From contig CAMTDV010000018.1 of the NCBI GenBank assembly GCA_947069175.1, forward strand, positions 40,374,869 to 40,438,868: a stretch of 64,000 bases of DNA, written 5' to 3'. The notes under the pieces are model-generated. The model did no database searches. It saw only the letters and a list, made by a program, of their open reading frames with translations, and was not told the origin of the DNA. The DNA comes from Scalesia atractyloides. Its lineage: Eukaryota; Streptophyta; Magnoliopsida; Asterales; Asteraceae. Shown piece after piece: positions 44,993 through 54,948 of the stretch. The position numbers and the translations under genes were made by a program. How positions within the stretch are numbered: the stretch's first letter is position 1; each line of letters opens with the position of its first letter.

Positions 44993-47668
44993 TGTCACAC
45001 CCCGACCCGCAGCGGAATAAGAGTCGCGGCATAATTGGGTTATCACCAAAGCTCATGATAATTACTATTATGTTTCATATTTATTTAAATCGAAATTACA
45101 TTCTCAATAATCCAAGCATATCCATACAAATTCAAAGAAAATAACCAACTAAACAATTCCAAACTCTAAATCATTTTATTCTTCTAGTCCAATCCTATGT
45201 GTTTCTGGCTGCAGCTGGTTCACCTGTATCATGTGTAAAAATAGGGGTTTTTGGGTCAACATAAGTTGGCGAGTGAACCTTGTTAGATAAACATTTATTA
45301 TTGATTTACTTATTATTTTATCAAGGAAAAATTGTGCATAATCATAAGTGAGCAAATGATAAATAATCAATCAGTAACAATGTTAACCACAAATTATAAC
45401 ATATATTAACATACCTACAGCATACCATAACATATCAACTTGCATAAATATATAACATGAATGAAACTGTGTGATCAAGGCTCAATCAAGCGGAGCCGAT
45501 CGTATTGCATGTACTGAAAATAATGAATGTCTGTGCGATCAAGGCTCAATCAAACGGAGCCGATCGTATGTGGGCACACCAGGTTCACGCTCATAATGTA
45601 ATGGGGAACATGCTCAACGCTCATAATGTAATGGGGAGCGGCGGCCTATGCAATTGCATGTACTGAAAATAATGAATTAAATATAACAATAACCACACAA
45701 ACAACTGAATCAAACTGAATACACATTTGTTCATGATATGATGTATGCACAATGATTTAAATATAATAAATAGCCAGACACATGATACACCCCAAAAACG
45801 TGATTAAAACGGGGAATTTGTAAGATTCACTCACATTGGGTGCGTTGGATTGGAGATGGTGAGATGCGCACGAATTGGAAGAGCGGAACAACGAGAAATA
45901 ACGAACCTAAATAATAACGGAAAATATAGTAAATGAGTGGATTTTATTAATAATTTTAATAGGATTTTTAGATATATTTTTGTGAGTTTAAGGCTATTTC
46001 CAATCTTTAAAAACATTATTTTTAAGTATTTTTAATTGATTTTTAAATTAAATTAAATAAATAAAAATATAAAAATGTGTTGACTTTTTCGCTGACCGTT
46101 GACCGTTTGACTTGTTGACTTGTTGACCGGTTTATGGTGTAATTGCAATACGCTGGGTGAGGCTCGAACCCGAGACCTCCCGTACGCGTGCACGCAGCTC
46201 TACCAACTGAGCTACGTGTCTAACCCGAAATAATTCCGTTTTTAATTATACTTATATATTAACTCAGCTTATCCAAAATTCTTTTATTTTCAAAAACATT
46301 TTAAATCATTGAACCGGTGACACTAACAGGTTTCGAACCCGGGACCTGTGCTTTAACATTATACACAGTCCACCGCTGGACTGTGTGACCAACTTGGTTA
46401 ATATACAACTTTTTATTATACTTAACAACTAACGTAAATTAACCCGGTTCAGTTAGAAAAATAAAACGTTTTAATTACATAAAGGTTGCGTGTATCAGGG
46501 ATCGAACTCGCGGCGTGTGATATGTATATGCACACAGTCCACCGCTGGACTGTGTATCTAACCCGAGATAATATCCAGATTTTATTAAACTTATAATTAA
46601 ACTATCATCGTCTTCTTCATTTCAAAATCACCGACTGCGATTACACCATTATATCTTGTTTAATTCGATTGATAAACATTGTACAGACTAATATGAAATG
46701 ACAGAGACGATATTTAGAAGTAACATACCGGTGAACGATTTATCAAAGAATTCCGGCAAGGTGTCGGCTCTGTTTTTATGAACTTCAACTGAGCAAGCAA
46801 ATTAACCGTTTTGATTAGCTAATCGTGGAATTGAAGTGCTAAACAAACGTTTACAGAGTGTTTGAATGTTCTTACCGGTTCACAGATGAAAGTAAGGATT
46901 TTCAGAAGTTTTCCGGCGAACTGGAATTATCCGAAAACAGCGTCTGAATTCGATTTCAATTGAAAGGTTTGAGTCAGGAATAGCTTAACAATTGTTAGAC
47001 CACGAAGAAATTGAAAGACTTACTGTTTTGATGAAGAGTACGGTTTTCCGGCGACTTGCAGAATTTTTCTGGCGAGTTCAAATAGCTTCTCCGGTGGACT
47101 GAAAATTGTGCGGAAATGTAATTGGAGGTTTGCAGAGTGTTGTGAGTCGCGAAGGAGTACTAAGATGGAAGTAATCCAAGAATTGAAAGTTTTCGGTTAT
47201 TAAACCGATTCACTCCCGAATTCAAGTTTCATTCAAGGCAAAATTGATTGGGATTGTCGATGTATCGGTTAAACTCAGTGAACCGCGAGTAATCAAACGT
47301 CTTTGGACGTTTGGTGACCGATTTCAGTTACGGTTGGCGTAACCGGTTGATTTATGATTGACTATAAGATTTATTTGTTTCCCATAGATGACAGAAAACA
47401 AACAAGTGGCGGAATGGTGATGTGTGTGTGTGTTAAGTCTTTGGGTTTCAACCCGGCTGACCCGGGTTCGAGTCCCGGCAGCCTCATTTTATTTTTATTT
47501 ATTTTATTTTTACTTTTTATCAAAAATAATTTTTATAGTTTAGTTTGTTTATTAATTATGTATCATTAAAAATCAAAATAGCCATAAATACGCAACGTGA
47601 CATTTATAACTTGATATTCGATTACAAAACGGAGCGGGTTTGGAAACCCGTTTTTGACAAATGTTACA
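44993..47668 (-). repeat. 5' LTR of the Tekay-like element
   Basis: It is the same length as the 3' LTR. Examples of differences are GTCGCGG for GTCGGGG near the start, TTACTTATTA for TTACTTGTTA, and CTGTGTGATC for CTGTGCGATC. All four tRNA-like modules are retained. Confidence 0.95.
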
Positions 47669-49710
47669 ATAAGAGCCTTAGCTTGCGCTAAGTAAAAACC
47701 ATGATATCTCCCTTTGCATCGTACGTCCCAATTACTTGCTCAGCAACTAGTAATGAATCAACATGGGCTTCTAAATTTGTTGCACCCATTTTGATAGCGA
47801 GGCGTAAGCCTGCTAGGAAAGCTTCATATTCGGCCTCGTTGTTGGTGCTTTTAAAATCCAACCGAATTGCATATGTGAATGATGCTCCCTCTGGACTCAT
47901 TAATCGAAGACCTGCTCCAGCCCCATCACTGTTTGATGCGCCATCTATAAACAGTGTCCAGGCTCTATTGTCTATGACTGGGACTAGGTTTTGAATTGCT
48001 TGACACTCTTCAATTTTATCAGTAGGAATTCCAGTGATGAAATCAATCAAAACTTGGCCTTTGATAGCTGGTCTAGGTTTATAACAGATGTTATAACCCC
48101 CAACTCTATTGCCCACTTCACAAGTCGTCCAGAAACATCTGGCTTGGTCAAGACTTGGCCAATGTGAAAATTTGTTAAAACTGAAATAACATGTCCTGAA
48201 AAGTATCTTCGCAGTCTGCGCGAGGCGTGGACCAATGCTAAAACTAATTTCTCCATAATTGAATACCTTGTCTCTGGATCGTTCAACATCTTGCCGATAT
48301 AATAAATTGGAGACTGGACCCCTTCGCGTTCTACCAATAAGACAGCACCTACTGCTACCTCATATGCAGCAAGATATAAGACCATGGGTTCTTTTTCACG
48401 AGGAACAGTAAGTGTGGGAAGTTGAACTAAACAATCTTTCATTTGCTGGAGAGCTTGATCAGCTTCAGGAGTCCATGTGAACTCTTTGCTCTTCGTACAA
48501 TTGCGTAAGGTTCGAATAAATGGATAAGACTTTGCAGCATGATTGGCGACGAAGTGGTTTAGCGCAGCTAACCTTCCAGCCAAACGTTACATCTCTTTGA
48601 TGGTATTAGGGGAAGACATTTTTTGTATTGCTTCGACCTTCTCAAGATTAACCTTGAAACCGTCTTTGGGGACGATGAAACCCAAAAATTTGCCCTCTTC
48701 CATGCCGAAGGAGCATTTTCTTGGATTTAACTTTAAATTTACCTTTCGCCGAGAATCAAAAGTTCGTTGGATGTTATCTAACATAGTTTCTTCTGAATTG
48801 CTCATAATGACCAAATCATCAATGTAGACTTCCACAGTTTTCCCGATATCATCTCCAAAAACTGCATCCATCAATCCTTGATAAGTAGCTCCCGCATTGC
48901 GGAGACTAAAAGGCATCTTGGTATAACAAAAAATGCCCTTCTCCGTGTGAAAAGCTGTTTTATCTTCGTCCTCTTTTTTCATCAAGACCTGATGATAACC
49001 TTTATAACAATCTAGAAAACATTTCCAGCGAAAGGAAGCTAATGAGTCAACCTTTTTATCAATCTCGGGAAGAGAATAACAATCTTTCGGACACGCCTTG
49101 TTTAAATCTTTAAAATCAATGCACATCCGCCATCCGCCATTATGTTTCTTTACCATCACTAGGTTTGCCACCCAGGTATGGTATTTGACTTCATGCAGAA
49201 TACCAACATTTAGTAATTCGGTGACTTGTTCGTTCATCGCCTCTGTCTTTTCTGACCCGAGGCTGTGCTTTTTCTGTACAACTGGTTCTGCTGATGGAAA
49301 TACATTCAAACAATGTTCCGCCATGTCGCGTGGGAGAACGACCATATCGGTAGGTGTCCAGGCGAAAATGTCCTTGTTGCAAAACAACATTACTTTAGGT
49401 TTTGCGCGGATTTCAATACTGACTGCAGGCCCTAACAAGATTGTTTGCTCAGGATACTGATTGTTGAGTACCCATTTTTCTGGTTCGTTACTTGGCAGTG
49501 TCTTGACAGCCTTAATAACTGGTTTTTCAATAGACATGATTTCTTTCCGCGCGTAAAGTATAGCTATACCATTTGGTGTTGGAAAACCACAAGCAGCATG
49601 TGGAGTGGAGGTAATCATACTAAAATCACGCTGTGCGCGGTGTCCCAATAGTACATCGTGACGGGAATTTGCCAGCATCACCATGAAGTTGACGTTACTC
49701 ATTCGAGAAC
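47669..49710 (-). pseudogene. pol: Tat-like pol, 5' part: RT and two RNase H domains
   Basis: From the right, MSNVNFMVMLANSRHDVLLG begins the post-protease region. RT follows, with GGWRMCIDFKDLNKACPKDC, YKGYHQVLMKKEDEDKTAF, the catalytic VYIDDLVIMS and PRKCSFGMEEGKFLGF. The first RNase H is in the frame ending near 48,047 (FTWTPEADQALQQMKDCL). The second, archaeal-type RNase H has WTLFIDGASNSDGAGAG, STNNEAEYEAFLAGLRLA and HVDSLLVAEQVIG. The dual arrangement marks the Tat lineage. A frameshift separates the two RNase H frames. Another precedes the Tekay-like insertion, across which the frame continues at 36,796. RT looks catalytically complete, but the gene as a whole is dead. Confidence 0.9.
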
Positions 49711-51020
49711 ACCTCCCATCAGATAAAGTAACAGGATAAAGAATTTGTCCTACGGGAAAGACAGCCTCTTACAGAATCTAGTTAACAGGAAATCAACTGG
49801 TTCTAGGCGTGCCTTATCCTAAGGATCTAGCTGCTTGAAGCACTGCTCATACATAATATCCATGGAACTACCAGGATCTATAAACATATAATTTGTTTGG
49901 TAGTGTCCAAAGATACCTGTGATAAGTACTAGTCGGTCTTCTTGACGACCTCCTGGAACGATAGGAAAAATGACTTGTTGCTCGCGCCATGTGTTGTTTT
50001 GAAAGTGTTGAAGGCTACGCTTGCGCGACGAGCCACCTTGAATCATGGAAACGTGCTGTTTCATTTTCTAGTTGCTAGGCCCTTCGTCCCCGCGCGTAAT
50101 CTGTTTAATCTCTTTGCACACATTTTGGAGTAGATGTGTAAGCTTCCCACCCTTTAATGCTTTTTCAATCTCCGTGCACAGACTGATGCAGTTATCTGCT
50201 GTGTGGCCTGTGTCTCTATGATAGTCACAGAACAAATTTGGGTCTTGGCCTTTTTTACTTTTCATTGGTTGTGGCTGCTTGAACTGATAATTCTCAGTGC
50301 TGAGAACTTTAGCAGGAGATTTTGTTAAGGGAGTCCACTGGCGTTCCCTATTCTCTTGTTTAATAGCTTTTTGAGTTGTTATCTTGTTGATTGTTACACG
50401 CGCATCAATTGGTGAAAAGGAGAATACGAATTCTGACTTGACTCTTTCCAAATTCTCTTGTACTTGTGACTACCTTTACTCAGGTCTTGCGGGCGATTCT
50501 GAGGTAAAGGTGGCCTGTTAGAATTCAAGTTGCACTCAGTCTGGGCGTAGACCTTGGCTGCCGCCATGAGTTTATCCCAGCTCTTTGGAAGGCCAGTTGT
50601 ACCGGAAAGCACTTTAATCATTTTGTCACACCTTATCGCGTATTTGAACTGCGCGCGTATAAGGTCTTCGTGAACATCTCCAATCTCCAAAACCTCTTTA
50701 TTGTAACACGTAATAAAATCTTCAAGGTTCTCATGTCCCTCTGCCAGATGTTCATTACATCTGAGGAATCGCGCACGTATCGCCGTTGCTAACTGAAGTG
50801 TGTAAGAAAATTTTCCTTTAGGTCATTCCAAGAGGAAAGTTTACCTGTCGGCAAATTATCAAACCAAAGGCGCGCAACGCCGTTAAGAGTTTGTACAAAA
50901 AGATGACACCACATTGGCAATGTCCAGCATCCAAGTAACCCTGCACCGGTGAAGAGGCGCATGTGATCATCAGGATCGGTTAACCCGTTAAACTTTCCTA
51001 CGTTGGATGGTAATTTTGCT
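49711..51020 (-). pseudogene. gag: Tat-like gag and protease, N-terminus deleted
   Basis: Gag starts abruptly after the primer site with KLPSNVGKFNGLTDPDDHM and MWCHLFVQTLNGVARLWFDN. After a shift it continues as GDVHEDLIRAQFKYAIRCDK. A zinc-binding stretch CDYHRDTGHTADNC lies near 50,180-50,230. The protease region includes FIDPGSSMDIMYEQCF near 49,840. Family members have about 100 more residues before the first motif plus a long leader, so an internal deletion joined the primer site to mid-gag. Several stops break the frame. Confidence 0.85.
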
Positions 51021-51040
51021 CGCTCCACGGTGGGCGCCAA
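51021..51040 (-). other. Primer binding site of the Tat-like element
   Basis: The minus strand reads TTGGCGCCCACCGTGGAGCG directly after the LTR. This TGGCGCC-type primer site is usual for Tat/Ogre-like Gypsy elements and differs from the initiator-Met site of every other element here. Confidence 0.85.
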
Positions 51041-52122
51041 TGAAGAAACCCTAGATCAACTAGATAGGAATCTAAGTAGATCTATGGAATTAGCTCTGCA
51101 TAAAAGGGTTAACCCTCTGTTTGGTTTCACGATGATGAAGAATGAAACAGTACTCCGGCTGATCCTGCAAAACAGAACACCGTTAGCTCGCCACGGGGAG
51201 AAGGGGGTTCTCTCTGTGACCACCCTCCGGCGTGAGAATAAGTACAGGTAGTTGGAAGTAAATTATTGTAAGAGAGAAAGTGGTTGAGAGTGAATACCTT
51301 TCCTAGAACTCCAAGTCACTTATTTATAGCCGGTGTTTGGCGCCAAAAAGAGAGATGTTAACTTTAACGGAATCTTCTGCTATTCCGTTAATGTTTGTCG
51401 CAATCCGTTAGTGCACACGGATGATGAGCTTGTCAGGAGTTAGGGAGGTGCCACGTGTCAACATTAGATCACTGTATTTTGTAAATGTGAGCATGCCATC
51501 ACCGTGATCTTCCTCAGCCGTCCAGATGCTGCCATGTGGCAATTGGTTATAACCGAAAAGATGCTTGCACGATTGGGTGTTAGTGGCTTCTAGAAGATTT
51601 CACAGCTGTTACCCATCTGTTGATTGCCACGTGTACATTCTGTTATAACAGAAAATATTCCATTTTCTTCTGCACCAAGTCAAGGATTTTGCTAAGGGAA
51701 AGTTTCTCAGGATTAACTGCTTCATTGCGCGAGAAGCGCAAGTCAGTTAACTAATCTTCTTTCTTCCCCCTGCTGCTTAGCACAACGTTTGGTTGATACT
51801 TGCTCTGATATAAATATCCGTGCAAGGTTTGTGCATGAAGAATTATCCAATGAGATTGTTCTAGGTTAACTTTGAACCTTGCGCGAGCCCACGCAAGGTA
51901 GTTAAATGAAGCATTTATCCAAAGAGATTGTTCAGGCTTTAACTTTGAACCTTGCGCGACCCCGCGCAAGGTAGTTATATGATCTTTTCCTCCCTTAGAT
52001 ATTTTGTGCAGAGTTCTAATAAATCCGATTTTGGCAGAGAAGTCTGCGCGAAGTCTCCTTAGTAGTTAATAATGGGTATGGTTTCCTTGATTGGTGCAAG
52101 GTTTTTGGGACCATACCCTTCA
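51041..52122 (-). repeat. 5' LTR of the Tat-like element
   Basis: It is 86 bp longer than the 3' LTR, mainly because a unit of about 70 bp (AACTTTGAACCTTGCGCG... near 51,870 and 51,945) is duplicated in tandem. Otherwise it matches 30,344-31,339 with scattered changes. Confidence 0.9.
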
Positions 52123-52127
52123 TGTCT

Positions 52128-52579
52128 CATCAACGCGAGCAATAAATTTTTTCAATGACAAGTTCGGGCGAACTTGTATGACAAGTTCGGGCGAACTTAG
52201 TTGGCCACCACCAAGTTCGGGCGAACTTGTGCTTAATTTCAAAGAAAATCAGTCAAGTTCGGGCGAACTTAAGAGAAATCTTGAAAAACCTTGTCAAGTT
52301 CGGGCGAACTTGACCTCCACAGGTCAAGTTCGGCCGAACTTGGTCTCCCAAATCAGCCTTTTCATATTTTTCGATCCAAAATCCTTATTTCTTCAAAATT
52401 CGAGATGATTCCACCATAGATCTGGTCGAAAATGGTTTTCTAACAACCCTATCCGTTCAATTTTAGATTTTATCCGTGGATTGTATGTTTATTTGATGAT
52501 TTACGTTTAAAACTCCTCCTCATGTCTATAAATGTCCAAATTCATGAGCGTAGGTGACAACCGTAGCTCTGATACCAAT
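52128..52579 (-). mobile_element. Non-autonomous interior C3, proximal part, with dyads and primer site
   Basis: It resumes the sequence broken at 30,343. Six dyads lie at 52,158-52,340, one (near 52,323) with the perfect GGCC centre. The complement of the primer site (GCTCTGATACCAAT, 52,566-52,579) abuts the LTR. Confidence 0.8.
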
Positions 52580-52993
52580 TGAAGGTCCGTTATACGGATC
52601 GTTCGGGCACTAATCTGACAAACCTAAGGTAAACGTGCGAAATCCGTTTGCTTAGGCGACATTGGATACACTCATTTGTTTCTATTTAATCACCGTTTCA
52701 TTAATATTCAACGTTACAGATCCTGGAAACACTTGGACAGAGCTTCGCCTCTGTCGTGACAAAATCTCTGAATGTTACAAATGAAATGTTAAGACTCCTA
52801 TTTATAGGAGTGCAAGTTCGCTGGTGTGATGCAAGTTCGGGCGAACTTGCATAGACAAGTTCGGCCGAACTTGTCTTCAACACTACAATCTCAAGCGAAC
52901 TTGACCCTATATATACATAAACTTCGACATTTCGCTCCTAAATACAGACTCGATATTATACGATGACGTAGGCAACAGACATATACATCAACA
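52580..52993 (-). repeat. Type 2 LTR (5' LTR of the 36-kb insertion)
   Basis: It runs from TGAAGGTCCGTTATACGG to ATACATCAACA (414 bp). On the minus strand, dyads (52,825-52,905) precede CCTATAAATAGG. Outside its extreme ends and the dyads it does not resemble the type 1 LTR, although both flank the same interior. It is followed by ATATT, matching 16,796-16,800. Confidence 0.85.
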
Positions 52994-54456
52994 ATATTTT
53001 TATACATGAAGATGCAAGATTCAAGTTTACTACCATAAGACTACTTCAAGTTCATCAAAAATCATCAAGAAATTACATGATCATAATAATGATTTTTGTT
53101 TTATTAGTGTTTTTCAAGTGGGTTTTAAAGTGTGATTCAAGATGTTCTTATACATGGTGTTTAATCAAAATCATAGGAATGTAGCTACTAGTTATGAAGC
53201 TTACTAGTTTGCTAACAAGACGAAGATACGAAGAAAATGTGAAGATCCAAGAGTTCCAAGTATTGCTAGAATGCTTCAAGTATATCTTCAAGCTTCACAA
53301 AGGTCTTGATTCATCCATGCATGCTTGAATTTTTGTGTTTAAGGATTTGAAAATTTGAAGATGATGATGGTGGTGCTTGGCCGATTTTAGGAGAGAGGGA
53401 GGTAGAAGATGAAAAGTTTTGTTAAGTGTTGGAAAATGAGGATGGTTCTGAGGTGTGGAGATCTTGATTTTGATTATGTTCTTATAACACACTCAACACT
53501 AATCATCCATCTAATTAGCCAACACAACAACTAGAGAAAGTAGGTAGGTTCCCACCATCAAAACCGTGGATGGGGGGATTTAATTATTCATTTACTTAAT
53601 TTTTTTATAAATTTTGTTGTAATATATAAACTTTTGTGAACTTCGTTGTTTATATATTAGTTTTTATAAATTTTAATGATCCAACATGTTAAAGTAATTT
53701 TATAATATGTCCAAATAACTGACTAGACATTTTGTTTCATTGTTCGGTTGATAAATTCGGTTCGGTCTTGTACTGGGTTAGATACTGACATTTTGTGTTA
53801 CTTATATAATTTAATTCACACAATTGTCTTTGTACTATTTTTATTGTCCAGTTTATTAATCCAACTCACGGGACTAATAAATTTATTATTTCGGACACAG
53901 TTCTTATACTGGCTTTGTTGTCGGGCAGTTACTGAACTAGTTGTGTAGCTTTAATTAATAAGATTTATATAAGGTTTTTTTGTCGTTTTTATACCCGTTA
54001 TATTATTTATAATACATAATATTTATTTTTGATAATTAATGTTTTGTTATGCGGAATGTTGTATACTTCCGCAGGATTGCTTCACACTTCTGCGGACTTG
54101 GACAATTTAGTGTTAAAATAAAATTTTCGGAAAAGTATTAAGCACGTGTTATTTCTAACGACAATTTTTTTGAAATATTTGTGCAGACATATCTTTATGT
54201 CTCGTTTTTGCCATGTCAGACTGTACCACGACCAATACTGACAGTTATCGTCTGCTCGCATTTCTGCCGCCAATGTGGGATATAATTCTATATATTTCCA
54301 ATTGTGACGGATTTGCTATCATACCAAGCTATGATTTAATTCAACCCTAGAATTGCGAGACTTTATTAAATAAATTCGAGTCGAAGAACGTGTCAACATA
54401 GATTGTAACAGTTGTTCAGGTTGTACAGAATTACCGGTATTTTGCCGAGTGTCACA
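52994..54456 (-). repeat. 5' LTR of Gypsy-A, right part
   Basis: From about 53,027 it matches 1,545-2,978, closing with GAGTGTCACA, the inverse of TGTGACA at 11,337. The polypurine/pyrimidine stretch and the CTTCCGCAGGATTGC segment are conserved. No genes are present. Confidence 0.88.
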
Positions 54457-54690
54457 CCGGTATCTCGTTAAATATGCTTTGAATAAGGCACGTGTAGAAG
54501 ATGAGTTAGCCGTTATGGACGAGCGTTGGGATTTCCATTTTTTTCATTTAGTTAGTTAGATTCTTTCTATTAGCATTTATGGGATGATAAGCTCATTTAG
54601 AACACACAATTCGCACAACTGTGCTACACTCGAATACTCTCTGAAACACACTAGTGATTACTTGTATTGAGCTTGATCATCGTCATAATT
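54457..54690. other. Flanking DNA to the right of Gypsy-A, first copy
   Basis: This is the first non-Gypsy-A sequence after the LTR. Its start can be read as RYLVKYALNKARVEDELAVM followed by DERWDF and a stop about 75 bases on, which has a coding flavour but matches nothing I recognise. It is repeated at 57,335-57,568. Confidence 0.6.
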
Positions 54691-54945
54691 TGTAACATTG
54701 TCACTTATTAGAATTTCTTTTTTATTATTATTGATCAGTTTTGGACATATATAATCTAACTTTAATGAGGAGGTCACAAAACCTTTCAATAATTTTTCTG
54801 AATTAACAGCTTTATTTTTAACAGTCTCAACTTCTTTTTTAAGTTAAGCAATTTTCTCAATATGAGAATTTACTGCTTTATTTTTAACAGTGTCAACTTC
54901 TTTTTTAAGTTGAGCAATTTCATTTTTTTCTTTTTAGGCATCCTG
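54691..54945 (-). pseudogene. SIRE-like gag fragment at the duplication junction
   Basis: It matches 26,565-26,790 (coiled-coil part of gag). The join to the flank lies within CATCGTCATAATTTGT, which shares CATC with the other flank copy. An internal stretch (TTTATTTTTAACAGT...) is repeated once. Confidence 0.8.
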
Positions 54946-54948
54946 ACA

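Larger units (their letters stand above)
36797..47668 (-). mobile_element. Young Tekay-like Ty3/Gypsy element with two 2,676-bp LTRs
   Basis: The LTRs are equal in length (TGTCACACC...ATGTTACA), with about 40 differences by eye (near 1.5%). A perfect ATAAG duplication, a primer site (GCTCTGATACCAA, 44,978-44,990) and a purine tract beside the 3' LTR (CTAAAAGTAGGGGATAC on the minus strand) complete it. It sits in the second RNase H of the Tat-like element. The pol frame is open for 1,138 codons, but gag has a stop, a frameshift and a TGA before protease. It is recent, but probably not able to move alone. Confidence 0.95.
30344..52122 (-). mobile_element. Tat-like Ty3/Gypsy element carrying an antisense gene, split by a Tekay-like insertion
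   Basis: LTRs of 996 and 1,082 bp (TGAAGAAACC...CCCCTTCA / CCCTTCA) bound it. The target duplication is CGTCT (30,339-30,343) against TGTCT (52,123-52,127), one mismatch. Inside, in minus-strand order, are a primer site, gag, protease, RT, two RNase H domains and integrase. An oppositely transcribed gene lies between pol and the 3' LTR. Dual RNase H and an antisense extra ORF are hallmarks of the Tat lineage. Gag begins immediately at the primer site, so the usual leader and Gag N-terminus are deleted. Confidence 0.9.
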
